From NCBI GenBank assembly GCA_038562375.1, contig JBCFAY010000003.1, positions 1-64,000 of the forward strand: DNA of 64,000 nt, in the 5' to 3' direction. The stretch is from JBCFAY01 sp038562375. GTDB lineage: Bacteria > Bacillota > Clostridia > Christensenellales > CAG-138. Position 1 is the stretch's first letter. Every line of letters begins with the position of its first letter. This document shows positions 24,743 to 34,561 of this stretch, one piece after another. Position numbers and translations under genes: made by a program. The notes below the pieces were generated by a model. It was not told the DNA's origin. It ran no database searches and was given only the letters and a program-made list of their open reading frames with translations.

Positions 24743-25981
24743 TCACGTCTTTTTCTTTTTATACCGTAGCGCTGCCAAGCCGCTGGCCGCCAGCAACGCC
24801 AGCCCTGCGATACCCGGCCATACGGGGAATCCGCCGCCGTCGCCGGTCTTGGGAATATCAATGACATCCGGCACAGGAGCCGGCGTAGGAGTCGGCCGGG
24901 GAGCCGGGTCGTCATCATCATCCTCCCGCAGCGTGAAGCGCACGTCCTCACCGTAGACCGTAAGCGGCGGCCCGCCAGATAGACTTGCGGCTATCGCGTA
25001 GGCGCGCACATGGTAGACTGCAGGCGTCGTCAAGCCGGTCAGCGCGGCCGAAAAGGCCCCGAGGCCGCTGCCCGCGTCCGCCTGGGCGACGCCCGGACCG
25101 CCGATTTCGGGATTGGCCGATATGCTCCAGACGAAACCGCGCCCGTCGATGGACAGACCGCCGTCCCCGGTGACTTCGCCATTAAGCGTCGCGCCGGATG
25201 CCGTCAGGTTCGTCACGGCGTTTGTTACCACCGCCAACGGCAGCGTCTTGACGTATACGATATTGTTGCCGCTGCTGTAGGTGTGATAGCCCGCGAGCAG
25301 CGTGGGTACGGTGCGGCTTGCCGGGCTGCCGTCCTTGGTTTCATCCTGGACTCTGACGTAAGTGCCGGCCGTGATGATGCCGTCGACGCGGACGGACGCC
25401 GTACCTGCACCGGCAAGATATGCGAATGCGCCGATCCCGGAAGCATTGATGTTCCCGCCGACATGGACAGAAGCGCCTTCGCCGTAGGCCTCAACACCCA
25501 CGCCGCCGCTGCGCACATCATTCGTTACGGTAATCGAGCTTCCGCTGGCCGCAGCGCCGGTACCGTTGCCGGCGGCCGTGGCGTTGGTGACAGTGGCCGT
25601 ACTGCCCGATTCCGCATATACGCCGAAAGTGGCGCCCGTAACGTTAAAGCTACCTGCGCCTGTCAGGGCGAGAGTGCCGTGATTAAGCTGAAGTCCATAA
25701 GCTGAGGTGGTATCGACATTTAGATCATACCCGTTCAGATCAAAGGTCAGGGCTTTGGCGTTGAGGAAAATACCAGCCGAATGATCGACGACTGCCAGCA
25801 GGCGTATGGTGTCCCCGTCGGCTGCGGCAGACAGCGCCGCGTCCAGCGTCATGTACTGCGCCCCGCCCACGATCTCGCAGACCTCGCCCGCCGCTCGGGA
25901 GGTTGGGATGCCGAGCAGCAACGCCGCCGCCAGGCAGACCGCCGGCAGCACGAATAAAATCGGGCGCTTTTTTGCGTTCAT
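24743..25981 (-). CDS. sortase-anchored surface protein (IPKTG)
   Basis: Paralog of the IPRTG protein with the same layout: signal peptide (about 1-28, cleavage near SRA-AGEV), AGEVCEIVGG start of the mature chain, repeat-rich region with GSTATVTNATA-type strands, fibronectin-like module (RGFVWSISANPEIGG), Pro-Thr linker and sorting signal IPKTG with hydrophobic helix and KKKK tail. The ATG at 25981 (MNAKK) has AAAGGA upstream; the longer frame to 26044 has no signal-peptide logic. The two copies are near identical at both ends and differ in the middle, as expected after tandem duplication. Confidence 0.82.
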   Translation of the reverse strand: MNAKKRPILFVLPAVCLAAALLLGIPTSRAAGEVCEIVGGAQYMTLDAALSAAADGDTIRLLAVVDHSAGIFLNAKALTFDLNGYDLNVDTTSAYGLQLNHGTLALTGAGSFNVTGATFGVYAESGSTATVTNATAAGNGTGAAASGSSITVTNDVRSGGVGVEAYGEGASVHVGGNINASGIGAFAYLAGAGTASVRVDGIITAGTYVRVQDETKDGSPASRTVPTLLAGYHTYSSGNNIVYVKTLPLAVVTNAVTNLTASGATLNGEVTGDGGLSIDGRGFVWSISANPEIGGPGVAQADAGSGLGAFSAALTGLTTPAVYHVRAYAIAASLSGGPPLTVYGEDVRFTLREDDDDDPAPRPTPTPAPVPDVIDIPKTGDGGGFPVWPGIAGLALLAASGLAALRYKKKKT

Positions 25982-26088
25982 GTTTGATGTCCTTTCCTTT
26001 ATCGTTCGGTTCGCCGCCGCGCTTCGCCCGCCGCCCCGGTTCATTGCGCGCCCGCCTGTTCAGAGCAAGCCCCTGAGGCCCGGGATGT

Positions 26089-27618
26089 TCAATTGGGTAT
26101 GATGAACGTAGGGGTGGGTTGGGGGGGCAAATGAATCGTCGGCCTCACGGTAATCATGGGCGGCAGCGTAGAGAGCGGTGGGCGTGTGGGCGTAGGCCGC
26201 GGTTTTATGGGCGGCCGTGTGGGGTTGACAGTGGGCGTAGGCCGTGGTTTGACGGGCGGCCGCGTGGGATCGGGTGTGGAATTGGGCGCGGCGGGGATAA
26301 CGGGCAGCACGTATTCCTCGTAGAGCGTGAAGAGCTCCTCCTGCGCGTCGTTGACGGCCATTTCGCTTGCAAGGCAGGCGTCCGTGCCCTTGGCGAACAA
26401 GCCCGAAATCAGCGCGTACGCACCCGCGTAGGAATAAGCCGATACCGTCTGTCCTGCGGCATCCAGACTCTGGCTGGTCAATAGCGCACCGTCCATGAAG
26501 CGTTCGATATTGCCCTTCGTCATGCCGGGCAGCATCTGCGGCGCGTAGCGTCCGCGCACTTCGGCATCGCCCAGCGGCATAGCCGTAACAGATTTGGCCG
26601 TCAGTTTGCCGCCCGCGATGGTGAATGCGAACTGTGCCTGCCCTGTTGCGAACGCAGCGTCCGCATAGGTGTAGGTCAGCGTACCGTTCGCATCGGAGGT
26701 GGGAATGCCCATTTTATCGCGTACGTCCAGTTCGCTCGCGCCCAGCTTGATCGAGGCGAACGTCTTGAACATGGCGTACTTGGCAAGTGCGCCGTTGTCG
26801 TTGGCGGGCTTGATTTCCAGCCAACGCGGCGCGCGCGGCGTTGCGCCATCCACGGCCGTGGCGGTAAGTATGATACCGTTAGGCTGGTATTCGCAGCGCA
26901 GTACATTGTTGTTCTGTACGACGGCCACGAGCTGTCCGGCGTCGTCAGGCCACAGGCAGACATCGTAGCGGTCCGCGTCGGTCGGAGCATTGGGTGCGAT
27001 GAAAGACATCCACAGATAAGGATTGACGCCCAGTGCGGCAAGCAGCTCCTGATAGCCCGCGGCGTTGAGGTCGGAGAACTGCCGCAGCTTCGCCATCGCG
27101 TCATCCAGCAGTTTGGGGAAAGCGGCGGGCGTGGAAACCTGTTTTTTGAGTATGCGCCCGTCCAGCGCGCTGACAATGCATTCAAAGCCGATTTTATCCT
27201 TTAGGAAGCGGTACACCACGGCGGCCTCCGTGTCGTCCGCATCGGCTATGGCGCGGTACGCGTAGCCGCCCGAGCCGTATATGGCAATGGGCTGGCCGAA
27301 CAGGGAAACGGCATCCTGATAGCTGTTGCACAGGCCCAGTTGCATGTACTGCTGCACGGCCGCGTTGCCCGGCGTGGTGAACGTCAGATCGTATTCGGGC
27401 GCGGCGGTGAGAACTGGCGTATCCATGGGCACGGCTGTGACGGCGGGGATGGGCGTGACGAAGGGGGTGGCCGGGGCGGCAGGAGCGGTCGTGACGGCGG
27501 GGGCGGTCGTGATCCCGGCAGCCTCATGCGAGATTTCGACGCAACCCGGAGCGGCAAGCGCGAACGCTAAGGCAAGCGCCGCTGCAACGTACCTGCGGTA
27601 ACGGGGCCTGTGATCCAT
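26089..27618 (-). CDS. proline-rich lipoprotein, function unknown
   Basis: 509-residue predicted lipoprotein: signal with lipobox-like APGC, Ala/Thr/Pro linker, then three short modules that resemble the BamE/SmpA pattern (YQDAVSLFGQPIAIYGSGGY; GASELDVRDKMGIPTS; GMTKGNIERFM). The last 70 residues are repeats of TRPPxKPRPTPT, a likely wall-spanning region. No sorting signal. The start at 27618 is fixed by AAGGAGGT seven bases upstream. It is divergent from the large regulator and codirectional with the surface protein genes. The BamE likeness is by eye and weak. Confidence 0.65.
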   Translation of the reverse strand: MDHRPRYRRYVAAALALAFALAAPGCVEISHEAAGITTAPAVTTAPAAPATPFVTPIPAVTAVPMDTPVLTAAPEYDLTFTTPGNAAVQQYMQLGLCNSYQDAVSLFGQPIAIYGSGGYAYRAIADADDTEAAVVYRFLKDKIGFECIVSALDGRILKKQVSTPAAFPKLLDDAMAKLRQFSDLNAAGYQELLAALGVNPYLWMSFIAPNAPTDADRYDVCLWPDDAGQLVAVVQNNNVLRCEYQPNGIILTATAVDGATPRAPRWLEIKPANDNGALAKYAMFKTFASIKLGASELDVRDKMGIPTSDANGTLTYTYADAAFATGQAQFAFTIAGGKLTAKSVTAMPLGDAEVRGRYAPQMLPGMTKGNIERFMDGALLTSQSLDAAGQTVSAYSYAGAYALISGLFAKGTDACLASEMAVNDAQEELFTLYEEYVLPVIPAAPNSTPDPTRPPVKPRPTPTVNPTRPPIKPRPTPTRPPLSTLPPMITVRPTIHLPPQPTPTFIIPN

Positions 27619-27739
27619 GAAGATGACCTCCTTTTCGGATACATTTGCCGCGGCGGCGTGCAGCGCGATCAGCGCCGCCTCACCGGGGCGCGCAGATGTG
27701 CGCAGACCTCTGCGGCTCATGAAAACATGGTACACGGCA

Positions 27740-27745
27740 ATTATA
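27740..27745 (-). promoter_or_regulatory. -10 element for the lipoprotein gene
   Basis: TATAAT on the minus strand, about 120 bases before the start. No clear -35. Confidence 0.35.
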
Positions 27746-27750
27746 AAATC

Positions 27751-27779
27751 TTTCTAAAATCAAAGAGTTCCATTATAAT
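27751..27779 (+). promoter_or_regulatory. promoter of the SARP/MalT-type regulator
   Basis: TTTCTA (27751-27756), 17-bp spacer, perfect TATAAT (27774-27779). The -35 is poor. It overlaps the divergent promoter of the lipoprotein gene. Confidence 0.45.
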
Positions 27780-27882
27780 AGGATCTATTAATAGCAGCCA
27801 TCCTGAACAGCTTTGAAAAGCAACGGCACAATTCTTGCAGATGGGATTCCTCATTCAAATCGAGGCGAGGCAGGTGCTTATA

Positions 27883-30800
27883 ATGGATGCACGTATAGTA
27901 TTGAAAAGCAAGATCACGGTTCCCGACCTGCCCGAGAGTATCCTCGTCACCGACCGGATCAGAGGCCTTGGCATTGAAACGCATCGGGTCGTATCCATCG
28001 TCGCTCCGGCGGGGTATGGCAAGACCACTGCGGTCCTTGCGGTCATCCGCGGCGGCAATCTGCACTGGTATCGACTGGATGGGGAGGATGCGCGGTTACC
28101 CATTTTCTATGCTCATGTGCTGGAATGCTTGTTTGGGCGCGTCAAAAAAAAGGAGCCGGAATCCATTCAGTTCTTTCGGAGCATAGCGGATATCACCGGG
28201 CAACACGAGCTTTTGAATGCGGCCGTTTGCCAGGATATCTGGACACTATACGGCGATAAAAAGAAGCACTATATCGTGCTGGACGACTTCCACCATGTGC
28301 AGGGGAATCCACATATCATCGATACGGTCCGCTATTTCATTGCGAATATGCCGCAAAACTTTCATCTGATTATTCTCTCAAGAAAGGATACAGGCATTTT
28401 CGATGGCGCTTACGGGCTGCGAAGCGACGTATATCATCTGACGGATAAGGCGTTCTGCTTCAGCGAACAGGAAATCGGCCTGTATATGAAAAGCAAGAGA
28501 GGACTTACCTTGCCGCCGGGCACGGCGCAGAGGGTCCTGCACAGCACAGAAGGGTGGATCTCCGGAGTTGTGCTTATCAGCAATCTGATAAGCCGGCTGG
28601 GCATGGCCAGCATTGAGGAGTATTTCCAGGCGGCCGGTAAAAAAAATGAGCTTTTCCGGTTCTTTATGACCGAGGTCATGCACGGGCTGTCGCCCGAAAG
28701 GATCCGCTCCATCGCGCTCATAGTCACGATGGAGGAATTCAGCATTGCCGATGTGGAAGCGGCCTTCGGCATTCCCGACGCGCAGGCGATCTTGGACTAT
28801 TGTGAAAAAATGAATCTTTTTCTGCAGAAGACCGTATCCGGCGATGTCATATACCGGTTCCACTCCTTGTTCAGAAATTTTTTGCTGAACCTCCGGGACG
28901 AGCTTTTCAACCGGGATGAGGTCGACGCTTTCAACATCCAAGCCTCGGACTATTATCTTTCCATACGCGACTATTTCAAAGCCGTCAGGCACAGGCTGTT
29001 CGCGCGCCGCATGCCCGAAGCCGTACTGCTCCTATGTCAGAACGGCAAAAAGATGCTCGATGTCGGCATGGGAGAGCATTTGCGCATACTCCTTGAGGAA
29101 CTGCCCGGTCAGCTGATCGAAAGCAACCCATATCTGTCCTTTTACTACGGATTCACCATGCTCAGCAGCGAATTTGAGCATTCCTGCGCCTGCCTGCGGA
29201 ACGCCGTGCGCCTGCTCGAGCTGCAGGGCGATACGGATATGCAAGTGCAGGTGATGGGCGTGCTGTTCACCGCGTTTGCCCAGCGCAACGATGTGGCGAT
29301 GATACGGCGGCTTGTGGATGAGTGCGAGCAGCTCGACGGGAAGATCAGCAGCCCCGATGTGCGCGGCATGCTGCTCGCGTGCCGGCTGGGCCGGGCCGCC
29401 TTCGACGAAAATTTCGCGGAGGGGCTGGCGCTGTACGAGCAGCTCTGGCAGTACCCGCTAAACGATATCTGGCGCTACGGCGTCAATAACTTCATGAGCA
29501 TGATTCATTACCGCCTCGGCGATCTGGATCAGGGGAAGCGATTCATTGAGGAAAACCTGCGGATGCCTCTGGTCCAGCGAAACGACCAATGGAAAATACT
29601 CAATATGGTGTTCTGCGAGACCATCGCGCTCTATATGGGAGACGTGGAATGGTCGGCCTGGGCGCGGAATGAGCTTTTAAGCTTGGGCGCGAAATACGGC
29701 TCGGGCTACGCATTGGGTTTTGGTAAAAAGGACGCCGCCACGGCGCGGTATATCGCGCACGACGTCGACCATGCGGTCGAACTGATCAGCGCGGCCGCGC
29801 AGCATTTTCGCGCCTATCGGAATGATGCACAGGTTCATCGCAGCACGCTGCACCGTAACCTTTGGCTGCTTGAGAGACGCCCCGACCTCGTCAAACTCGA
29901 TGAGGTGATGGAAGCCTGCGCCTACCTTGTGGACGCGCCCGTCGGCCAGGGGTTTGCGGAGACCGCTCAGAGCTATGCGGGGATCATACTGCGCGAAACG
30001 GGGCATTGCGGGAAGGCCCAGGAACTGCTGCTCGCTTCCTTTGAGACCAGCAGCCGCAAGCGGGCGATTCAAACCATGGCCGGCACCGCCATGCACCTTG
30101 CCAAGCTCTATTATGACCTGAAGGACCATGAAAATGGCGATGCGTATCTGAAAACGTTCATCACGGCTTCGCTCGAAAACCGTTACGTCATGTATTACGA
30201 CCTCTTTTTCCCCACGCTGACGGAGATGTGCGCTTACTGCGTCGTCAAGGATATGCACGCCGAATATGCGTTGGGATTGACCGAACGTTATTACGGGGCG
30301 GAAGCAGCGCTATACATGAGGAAAAACGCGGCTAGGCTTTGTTCCTCTGAGAGTGCAAGGCAGTTTTGCGCCAAATTTGCAGCTGTTAAAGGCGGTAAAA
30401 GGACGATCAAGATCCATATGCTCGGCAAATTTCAGGTATATATTGGGGATAACCTGATCCGGGATACCGAGTGGAAGACCCGCAAGATACAGGGAATACT
30501 GAAATATTTGCTGCTGAAGCGGGATCAGTTTGTGCCTAAGGAGGCACTGGCGGATATCTTTTGGCCGGATGCCGGCGGAAAGGCGGCGATGGCCTCCATC
30601 AACGTCGCACTGTATGAGCTCAGGCGTGTTCTGGCTGCCCATGGAGCGGCTTTCGAGGACGAATTTCCGCTCATCCAGGACCGTGGGAACGGTTTTGAGA
30701 TCGAGTCCTCGGACTGGCTCGAAGTGGACATCGATAGGCTTGCGAAGCTGCACCGTACATACAGGCTATATGAATCCCACGGTAGGGATATCAGGCCGAT

Positions 30801-31104
30801 TTTGGAGGAGATCATCGAACTATACGCCGATGGACTACTGCCGCGTGATCTGTATGAGGATTGGGCGCTGCTGGAGAGAGAACGTCTGAAATCCATGTTC
30901 TTAGAGGCGGCGCATAAGCTGGCCGGAATGCTGATCGCCCAAGGCGCGTATCACGATGCCGAATCTCTGCTGAACAAGGCGCTCTCTGCGGAACCTTACG
31001 ATGAAACCGCCTGCACCATGCTGTCCGGCTTATACGACGAAACGGGCCGCAGCAGCGCGGCTCAAAATATCCGCCGTTCCTTTTCCGGCAGCTTGGAGGA
31101 ATAG
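27883..31104 (+). CDS. MalT-type ATPase with C-terminal SARP (OmpR-like plus BTAD) transcriptional activator
   Basis: 1073-residue signal-transduction regulator. The N-terminus resembles MalT/LuxR LAL: short KSKITVPDLPE lead, Walker A APAGYGKTT (41-49), Walker B YIVLDDFHH near 130. A long helical, TPR-like region (about 350-840) follows. The C-terminus is not LuxR but SARP-like: winged helix starting IKIHMLGKFQVYIGD near 850 with WKTRKIQGILKYLL, then a bacterial transcriptional activator domain to the end. The ATG at 27883 has an AGGCAGG upstream. Divergent from the surface cluster, which it probably controls. The inducer is unknown. Confidence 0.85.
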   Translation: MDARIVLKSKITVPDLPESILVTDRIRGLGIETHRVVSIVAPAGYGKTTAVLAVIRGGNLHWYRLDGEDARLPIFYAHVLECLFGRVKKKEPESIQFFRSIADITGQHELLNAAVCQDIWTLYGDKKKHYIVLDDFHHVQGNPHIIDTVRYFIANMPQNFHLIILSRKDTGIFDGAYGLRSDVYHLTDKAFCFSEQEIGLYMKSKRGLTLPPGTAQRVLHSTEGWISGVVLISNLISRLGMASIEEYFQAAGKKNELFRFFMTEVMHGLSPERIRSIALIVTMEEFSIADVEAAFGIPDAQAILDYCEKMNLFLQKTVSGDVIYRFHSLFRNFLLNLRDELFNRDEVDAFNIQASDYYLSIRDYFKAVRHRLFARRMPEAVLLLCQNGKKMLDVGMGEHLRILLEELPGQLIESNPYLSFYYGFTMLSSEFEHSCACLRNAVRLLELQGDTDMQVQVMGVLFTAFAQRNDVAMIRRLVDECEQLDGKISSPDVRGMLLACRLGRAAFDENFAEGLALYEQLWQYPLNDIWRYGVNNFMSMIHYRLGDLDQGKRFIEENLRMPLVQRNDQWKILNMVFCETIALYMGDVEWSAWARNELLSLGAKYGSGYALGFGKKDAATARYIAHDVDHAVELISAAAQHFRAYRNDAQVHRSTLHRNLWLLERRPDLVKLDEVMEACAYLVDAPVGQGFAETAQSYAGIILRETGHCGKAQELLLASFETSSRKRAIQTMAGTAMHLAKLYYDLKDHENGDAYLKTFITASLENRYVMYYDLFFPTLTEMCAYCVVKDMHAEYALGLTERYYGAEAALYMRKNAARLCSSESARQFCAKFAAVKGGKRTIKIHMLGKFQVYIGDNLIRDTEWKTRKIQGILKYLLLKRDQFVPKEALADIFWPDAGGKAAMASINVALYELRRVLAAHGAAFEDEFPLIQDRGNGFEIESSDWLEVDIDRLAKLHRTYRLYESHGRDIRPILEEIIELYADGLLPRDLYEDWALLERERLKSMFLEAAHKLAGMLIAQGAYHDAESLLNKALSAEPYDETACTMLSGLYDETGRSSAAQNIRRSFSGSLEE

Positions 31105-31135
31105 TAAACAACTATATAGGGGTCCTCCAATAGAT

Positions 31136-31180
31136 CAAGGGAAGTCGATCTGCATTGGCCGGCTTCCTTTGTTTCTGTTT
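31136..31180 (+). terminator. terminator after the SARP-type regulator
   Basis: Twelve-bp stem with two G-U pairs (31136-31147 with 31160-31171), followed by TTTCTGTTT. Confidence 0.6.
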
Positions 31181-31285
31181 GTGCTTACAATGGCTTGTAT
31201 TGTAGCTCTTTGATTTTGCGTGATATCGCCTTAAATATCATTTCACCCCTTGATCATCTCAGTATGAGGATCCGGGCTTTTCTAA

Positions 31286-31324
31286 GACAAAAATAAATGG
31301 AGCCGTAACATGCGCTGCGGTTCC
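31286..31324 (-). terminator. terminator of the chemotaxis/HD-GYP operon
   Basis: On the minus strand GGAACCG and CGGCTCC form a stem with one mismatch, followed by ATTTATTTTTG, 20 bases past the HD-GYP stop. Confidence 0.5.
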
Positions 31325-31343
31325 GCCAAGCGTTGCGATTAGA

Positions 31344-32417
31344 TTAAAGGTTGATAATTTCTTTTATCGTAATGTTCAGCGCATCGTAATCATGCGCAAG
31401 ATCGATGAATTCGTTCACCGGCTTATTGCCGCGTATCAGCCTGACTTTCGGGCGCAGGCAGGAGTATTCGTAATTCTGAACGACGATGCCGGTTAGGCCG
31501 TTGCTCAATATCACACAGGTGCCGACGGGATAGGGTGCGACTTTGCGGGTGAACGCATCCACGACGGTCGGATCGAACAGCGTGTTGTAGCCGCCCATGA
31601 TGAACTCAACAGCGTCGGACGGGAGCAGCGCGTGGGAATAGGGCCGGTCGGAAACCATCGCGTCGTAGACGTCCGTCACCGCGACGATCCGGCCGAACAG
31701 CGGGATCTCGGAACCTTGAAGCCCCGTGGGATAACCGCTGCCGTCGAAGCGCTCGTGATGGGTGAGCACCACGAGCTGCGCGCTCTGCGGAATCTTGTGG
31801 TTTGTGCAGACATAGTTATATCCGATCAAGCTGTGCATCTTTACTTCTTCGTATTCGTCTTCGTTGAGCGGACCGGCCTTGTTGATGACTTTTTTATCGA
31901 TGAAGACCTTTCCGATGTCGTGCATCAGCGCGCCCATCGCAAGCTCGTTGAGCGCTTTTTTTTCCAATCCGAGGACGGTCCCAAGCACGACCGAGAGAAC
32001 GGTTACGTTCAGGCAGTGGCTGTAGGTGTAATCGTCGTATGCTCGAATGTCCACCACATTGACCATCATATTGCGATTGTGGAGGATTTCATCCACAATA
32101 TTGCTTATGACGGTGGTCAATGTTTCAACATGCGACGCGATGCGGTTTTTCATATTGTTTTCAACGTTTATGAGCAGGGATCGTATTTCGGCCTTTGCCT
32201 TATACTTTAGTTCATTGCTGATGATGTCGGCAACCACGATGTCGGCGGAAATGTCGTCGTCGATATAAATGCCTTGAAACCCCAAATAACAGATCCGCTT
32301 GATCAGCGTATCCGTAAGCGTGGCTCCTTTGCGCAAGAGCATCTTATTCTTATCGGCAACCAGATCACAGGCAAGGATCTGGCCTTCCCGCAGGCAGTAA
32401 GATGGTATGAACCGCAT
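31344..32417 (-). CDS. HD-GYP domain phosphodiesterase
   Basis: Probable cyclic-di-GMP phosphodiesterase. An N-terminal region of about 120 residues (DUF3391-like start MRFIPSYCLREGQILACD) precedes an HD-GYP domain with HDIGK near residue 170 and HHERFDGSGYP near 232, both metal-binding signatures intact. The tail carries a small beta domain. No membrane segment. It ends the minus-strand operon cheC-cheD-cheY-cheA and shares the c-di-GMP theme with the PilZ protein at 56.8 kb, which suggests control of motility. Confidence 0.9.
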   Translation of the reverse strand: MRFIPSYCLREGQILACDLVADKNKMLLRKGATLTDTLIKRICYLGFQGIYIDDDISADIVVADIISNELKYKAKAEIRSLLINVENNMKNRIASHVETLTTVISNIVDEILHNRNMMVNVVDIRAYDDYTYSHCLNVTVLSVVLGTVLGLEKKALNELAMGALMHDIGKVFIDKKVINKAGPLNEDEYEEVKMHSLIGYNYVCTNHKIPQSAQLVVLTHHERFDGSGYPTGLQGSEIPLFGRIVAVTDVYDAMVSDRPYSHALLPSDAVEFIMGGYNTLFDPTVVDAFTRKVAPYPVGTCVILSNGLTGIVVQNYEYSCLRPKVRLIRGNKPVNEFIDLAHDYDALNITIKEIINL

Positions 32418-32510
32418 ATTCTACTCCAAGCTTTTCGGTGAAATTCACCGCGCTAAGCGGCGCGCTCGTTTAATCCCCCTTCGTTCGTTTTATGCGGCGG
32501 CACGTGCCGC

Positions 32511-34505
32511 TTAGTGGCCTAGGGCCGCAGTGTTCACGATTAAACTGATATTGCCGTCGCCGAGTATCGTACATCCTGAGATTCCCGCGAGCGAGCCCAT
32601 TCTGTGCGCAATGTAGGACGGCAACGGTTTGACGACGATTTGCTGCTCCTCGATCAGGTGATCGGCGAATATGCAATAGTCGTCTGTTTCGCCCTGGACG
32701 AGGATGAGCACGCCTTCCGTCAGCTCGTTGATCTGCGTATCGATATCGTATTGCCGATGAAGTCGGACAACCGGGAAACACTGCCCGCGGAACAGCACCA
32801 TTTCCTGCAGGTCCGGCGAAAAAAGCACGTCCTTCTTTTGCGCGCGGAACATTTGATGGATATTCAAGGTCGGAATAACGTAGGATTCGTTTCCGACGGC
32901 AACTCTCATGCCGCCGATGATGCTTAGCGTCAGAGGAATGCGTATTTCGATGGTCATACCCTTTCCCCAGACGCTGTTTATAAAGACCGAGCCGCCTACG
33001 CGCTCGATGTTCTTGAGCACGACGTCGAGCCCGACGCCGCGGCCTGAAAACTCGGTAATGGCGTCCTTGGTAGAGAACCCGGGGATGAATATCAGGGAAA
33101 ACGCTTCGTTGTCGCTGATTTCGCTTTCGGGTTTGTTTAAAAGGCCGCGTTCCAATCCTTTTTTGATCAGCGTCTGACGGTTGAGCCCACGCCCGTCGTC
33201 GGAAATCGTCAAGAGCACATCGCTTCCGGCGTTGCGTGCGTTCAGGCTGATCACGCCCTGTGCAGGCTTGCCGCGCGCGAGTCGTTCTTCACTCGCCTCG
33301 ATGCCGTGATCCATCGCGTTGCGGATCATATGCATCAGAGGATCGGCGAGGCTGTCGATGATGTTCTTATCAAGCTCCGTATTCTCGCCGCTGAATGTAA
33401 GTCTTGCTTGCTTTCCGGTTTTTTTCACCATGTCGCGCACAATGCGATCGAGTTTCTGGAATGTGTTTGAGAGCGGAACCATGCGCATGGAAAGCGTGAT
33501 ATCCTGTAATTCGCGCGTTATGCGGCGCAACGCTCTCGCCGCCTGTTCAAATTCTGCGATCTGCAGCGCTTGCACCTGGCGGTTTTTTGTTACGGACGGT
33601 TCGGCGATGACAAGCTCGCCGACCACGTTCATGAGCTGATCGAGCTTGTCAAGCCGGACGCTGACATAGTTTTGCCTTTGGCTGGAGGTGGACGCCGCGG
33701 CTTCCAAGGGCGCTGGCGCCGGCGAACCGTGCGGCGCATCCAGAGGTGTACCCTTGATGTCCGTCAGTTCGTCGATCGATGAGGAACGCACAAATAGATT
33801 TTTATCGATGCGGGATTTCAGCTCCGACGGTTTTACCGAGGACTCCAGATACAGTACCAAGCCGTTTGCGATGATCGACGAATCGACCTGATCCATGAGA
33901 AGATCTTCCGGAATTGTTTCGATGCGCTCGCATAGAGACTCCAGCGATTTTTGCACGCCAAACGCGCGGATGCCTTCCATTTTGCAGTCCGCGTCGAAAA
34001 ATACATGGGCTTGGTAATAGCGCTCCGCCTTGGCGGAGCGCCCGCCCCGTTCGGCGCGTTCAGGCTTCGCGGCGCCTGTGCGCTTGCTTGACCTGCCCGG
34101 GGCGGAAGGGTTGAGCTCCCGGTAGAGGGATTGAATCGAATCCGACAACTCCTCGGGAGGCTCTTCCGGCCTCAAAGAGTTTTGCAGGTTTTCCATCTGC
34201 TGGCGCAGGAAATCGCCAAGGCGAAGCAGCAGGTCGCAGATCTTCGGATGATCGTATGCCTTTAGGCTGTCTTCGCGGATAAAGCCGATCACGTCCTCCA
34301 TCGAATGGGAGACCTTTGTGAGGGAATCATATTCCATCATCGCGGAAGAGCCTTTGATCGTGTGCAGTATCCTGAAGATGGCGTCGATCTGATCGGGGGA
34401 AAAGCGGCTGCTCTTTTCGGCGGAAAGCAAAAGCTTCTCCAGCTGTTCAAGCAATTGGAGGCCTTCATAAATATAGATATCCAGCAACGAATCATTTTGT
34501 GACAT
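32511..34505 (-). CDS. cheA: chemotaxis histidine kinase CheA
   Basis: 664 residues. P1 Hpt domain with phospho-acceptor His48 (RILHTIKGSS); a linker rich in Arg, Ala and Gly (about 128-160); P2-like CheY-binding part (about 160-245); P3 dimerisation; P4 kinase with N box MHMIRNAMDHG, G1 DDGRG and G2 GRGVGLDVV; and C-terminal P5 CheW-like domain. Autophosphorylates and donates to CheY and CheB. The P1-P2 linker is encoded by a cluster of perfect GC palindromes (34030-34103). Lies 56 bases downstream of cheY. Confidence 0.95.
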   Translation of the reverse strand: MSQNDSLLDIYIYEGLQLLEQLEKLLLSAEKSSRFSPDQIDAIFRILHTIKGSSAMMEYDSLTKVSHSMEDVIGFIREDSLKAYDHPKICDLLLRLGDFLRQQMENLQNSLRPEEPPEELSDSIQSLYRELNPSAPGRSSKRTGAAKPERAERGGRSAKAERYYQAHVFFDADCKMEGIRAFGVQKSLESLCERIETIPEDLLMDQVDSSIIANGLVLYLESSVKPSELKSRIDKNLFVRSSSIDELTDIKGTPLDAPHGSPAPAPLEAAASTSSQRQNYVSVRLDKLDQLMNVVGELVIAEPSVTKNRQVQALQIAEFEQAARALRRITRELQDITLSMRMVPLSNTFQKLDRIVRDMVKKTGKQARLTFSGENTELDKNIIDSLADPLMHMIRNAMDHGIEASEERLARGKPAQGVISLNARNAGSDVLLTISDDGRGLNRQTLIKKGLERGLLNKPESEISDNEAFSLIFIPGFSTKDAITEFSGRGVGLDVVLKNIERVGGSVFINSVWGKGMTIEIRIPLTLSIIGGMRVAVGNESYVIPTLNIHQMFRAQKKDVLFSPDLQEMVLFRGQCFPVVRLHRQYDIDTQINELTEGVLILVQGETDDYCIFADHLIEEQQIVVKPLPSYIAHRMGSLAGISGCTILGDGNISLIVNTAALGH
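34030..34103. repeat. GC-rich palindrome cluster in the cheA linker
   Basis: GCGCTCCGCC and GGCGGAGCGC form a 10-bp perfect hairpin with a 2-base loop. Beside it CCGCCCCG and CGGGGCGG enclose CAGGC/GCCTG. The stretch GCGCGTTCAGGCTTCGC inside it recurs with one added base at about 36839-36856. Confidence 0.7.
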
Positions 34506-34561
34506 TCGTACACCATTCCCTTAATCTGGAGAGTATCAGCGCTCTGCGCTGGCTGCGCGGC

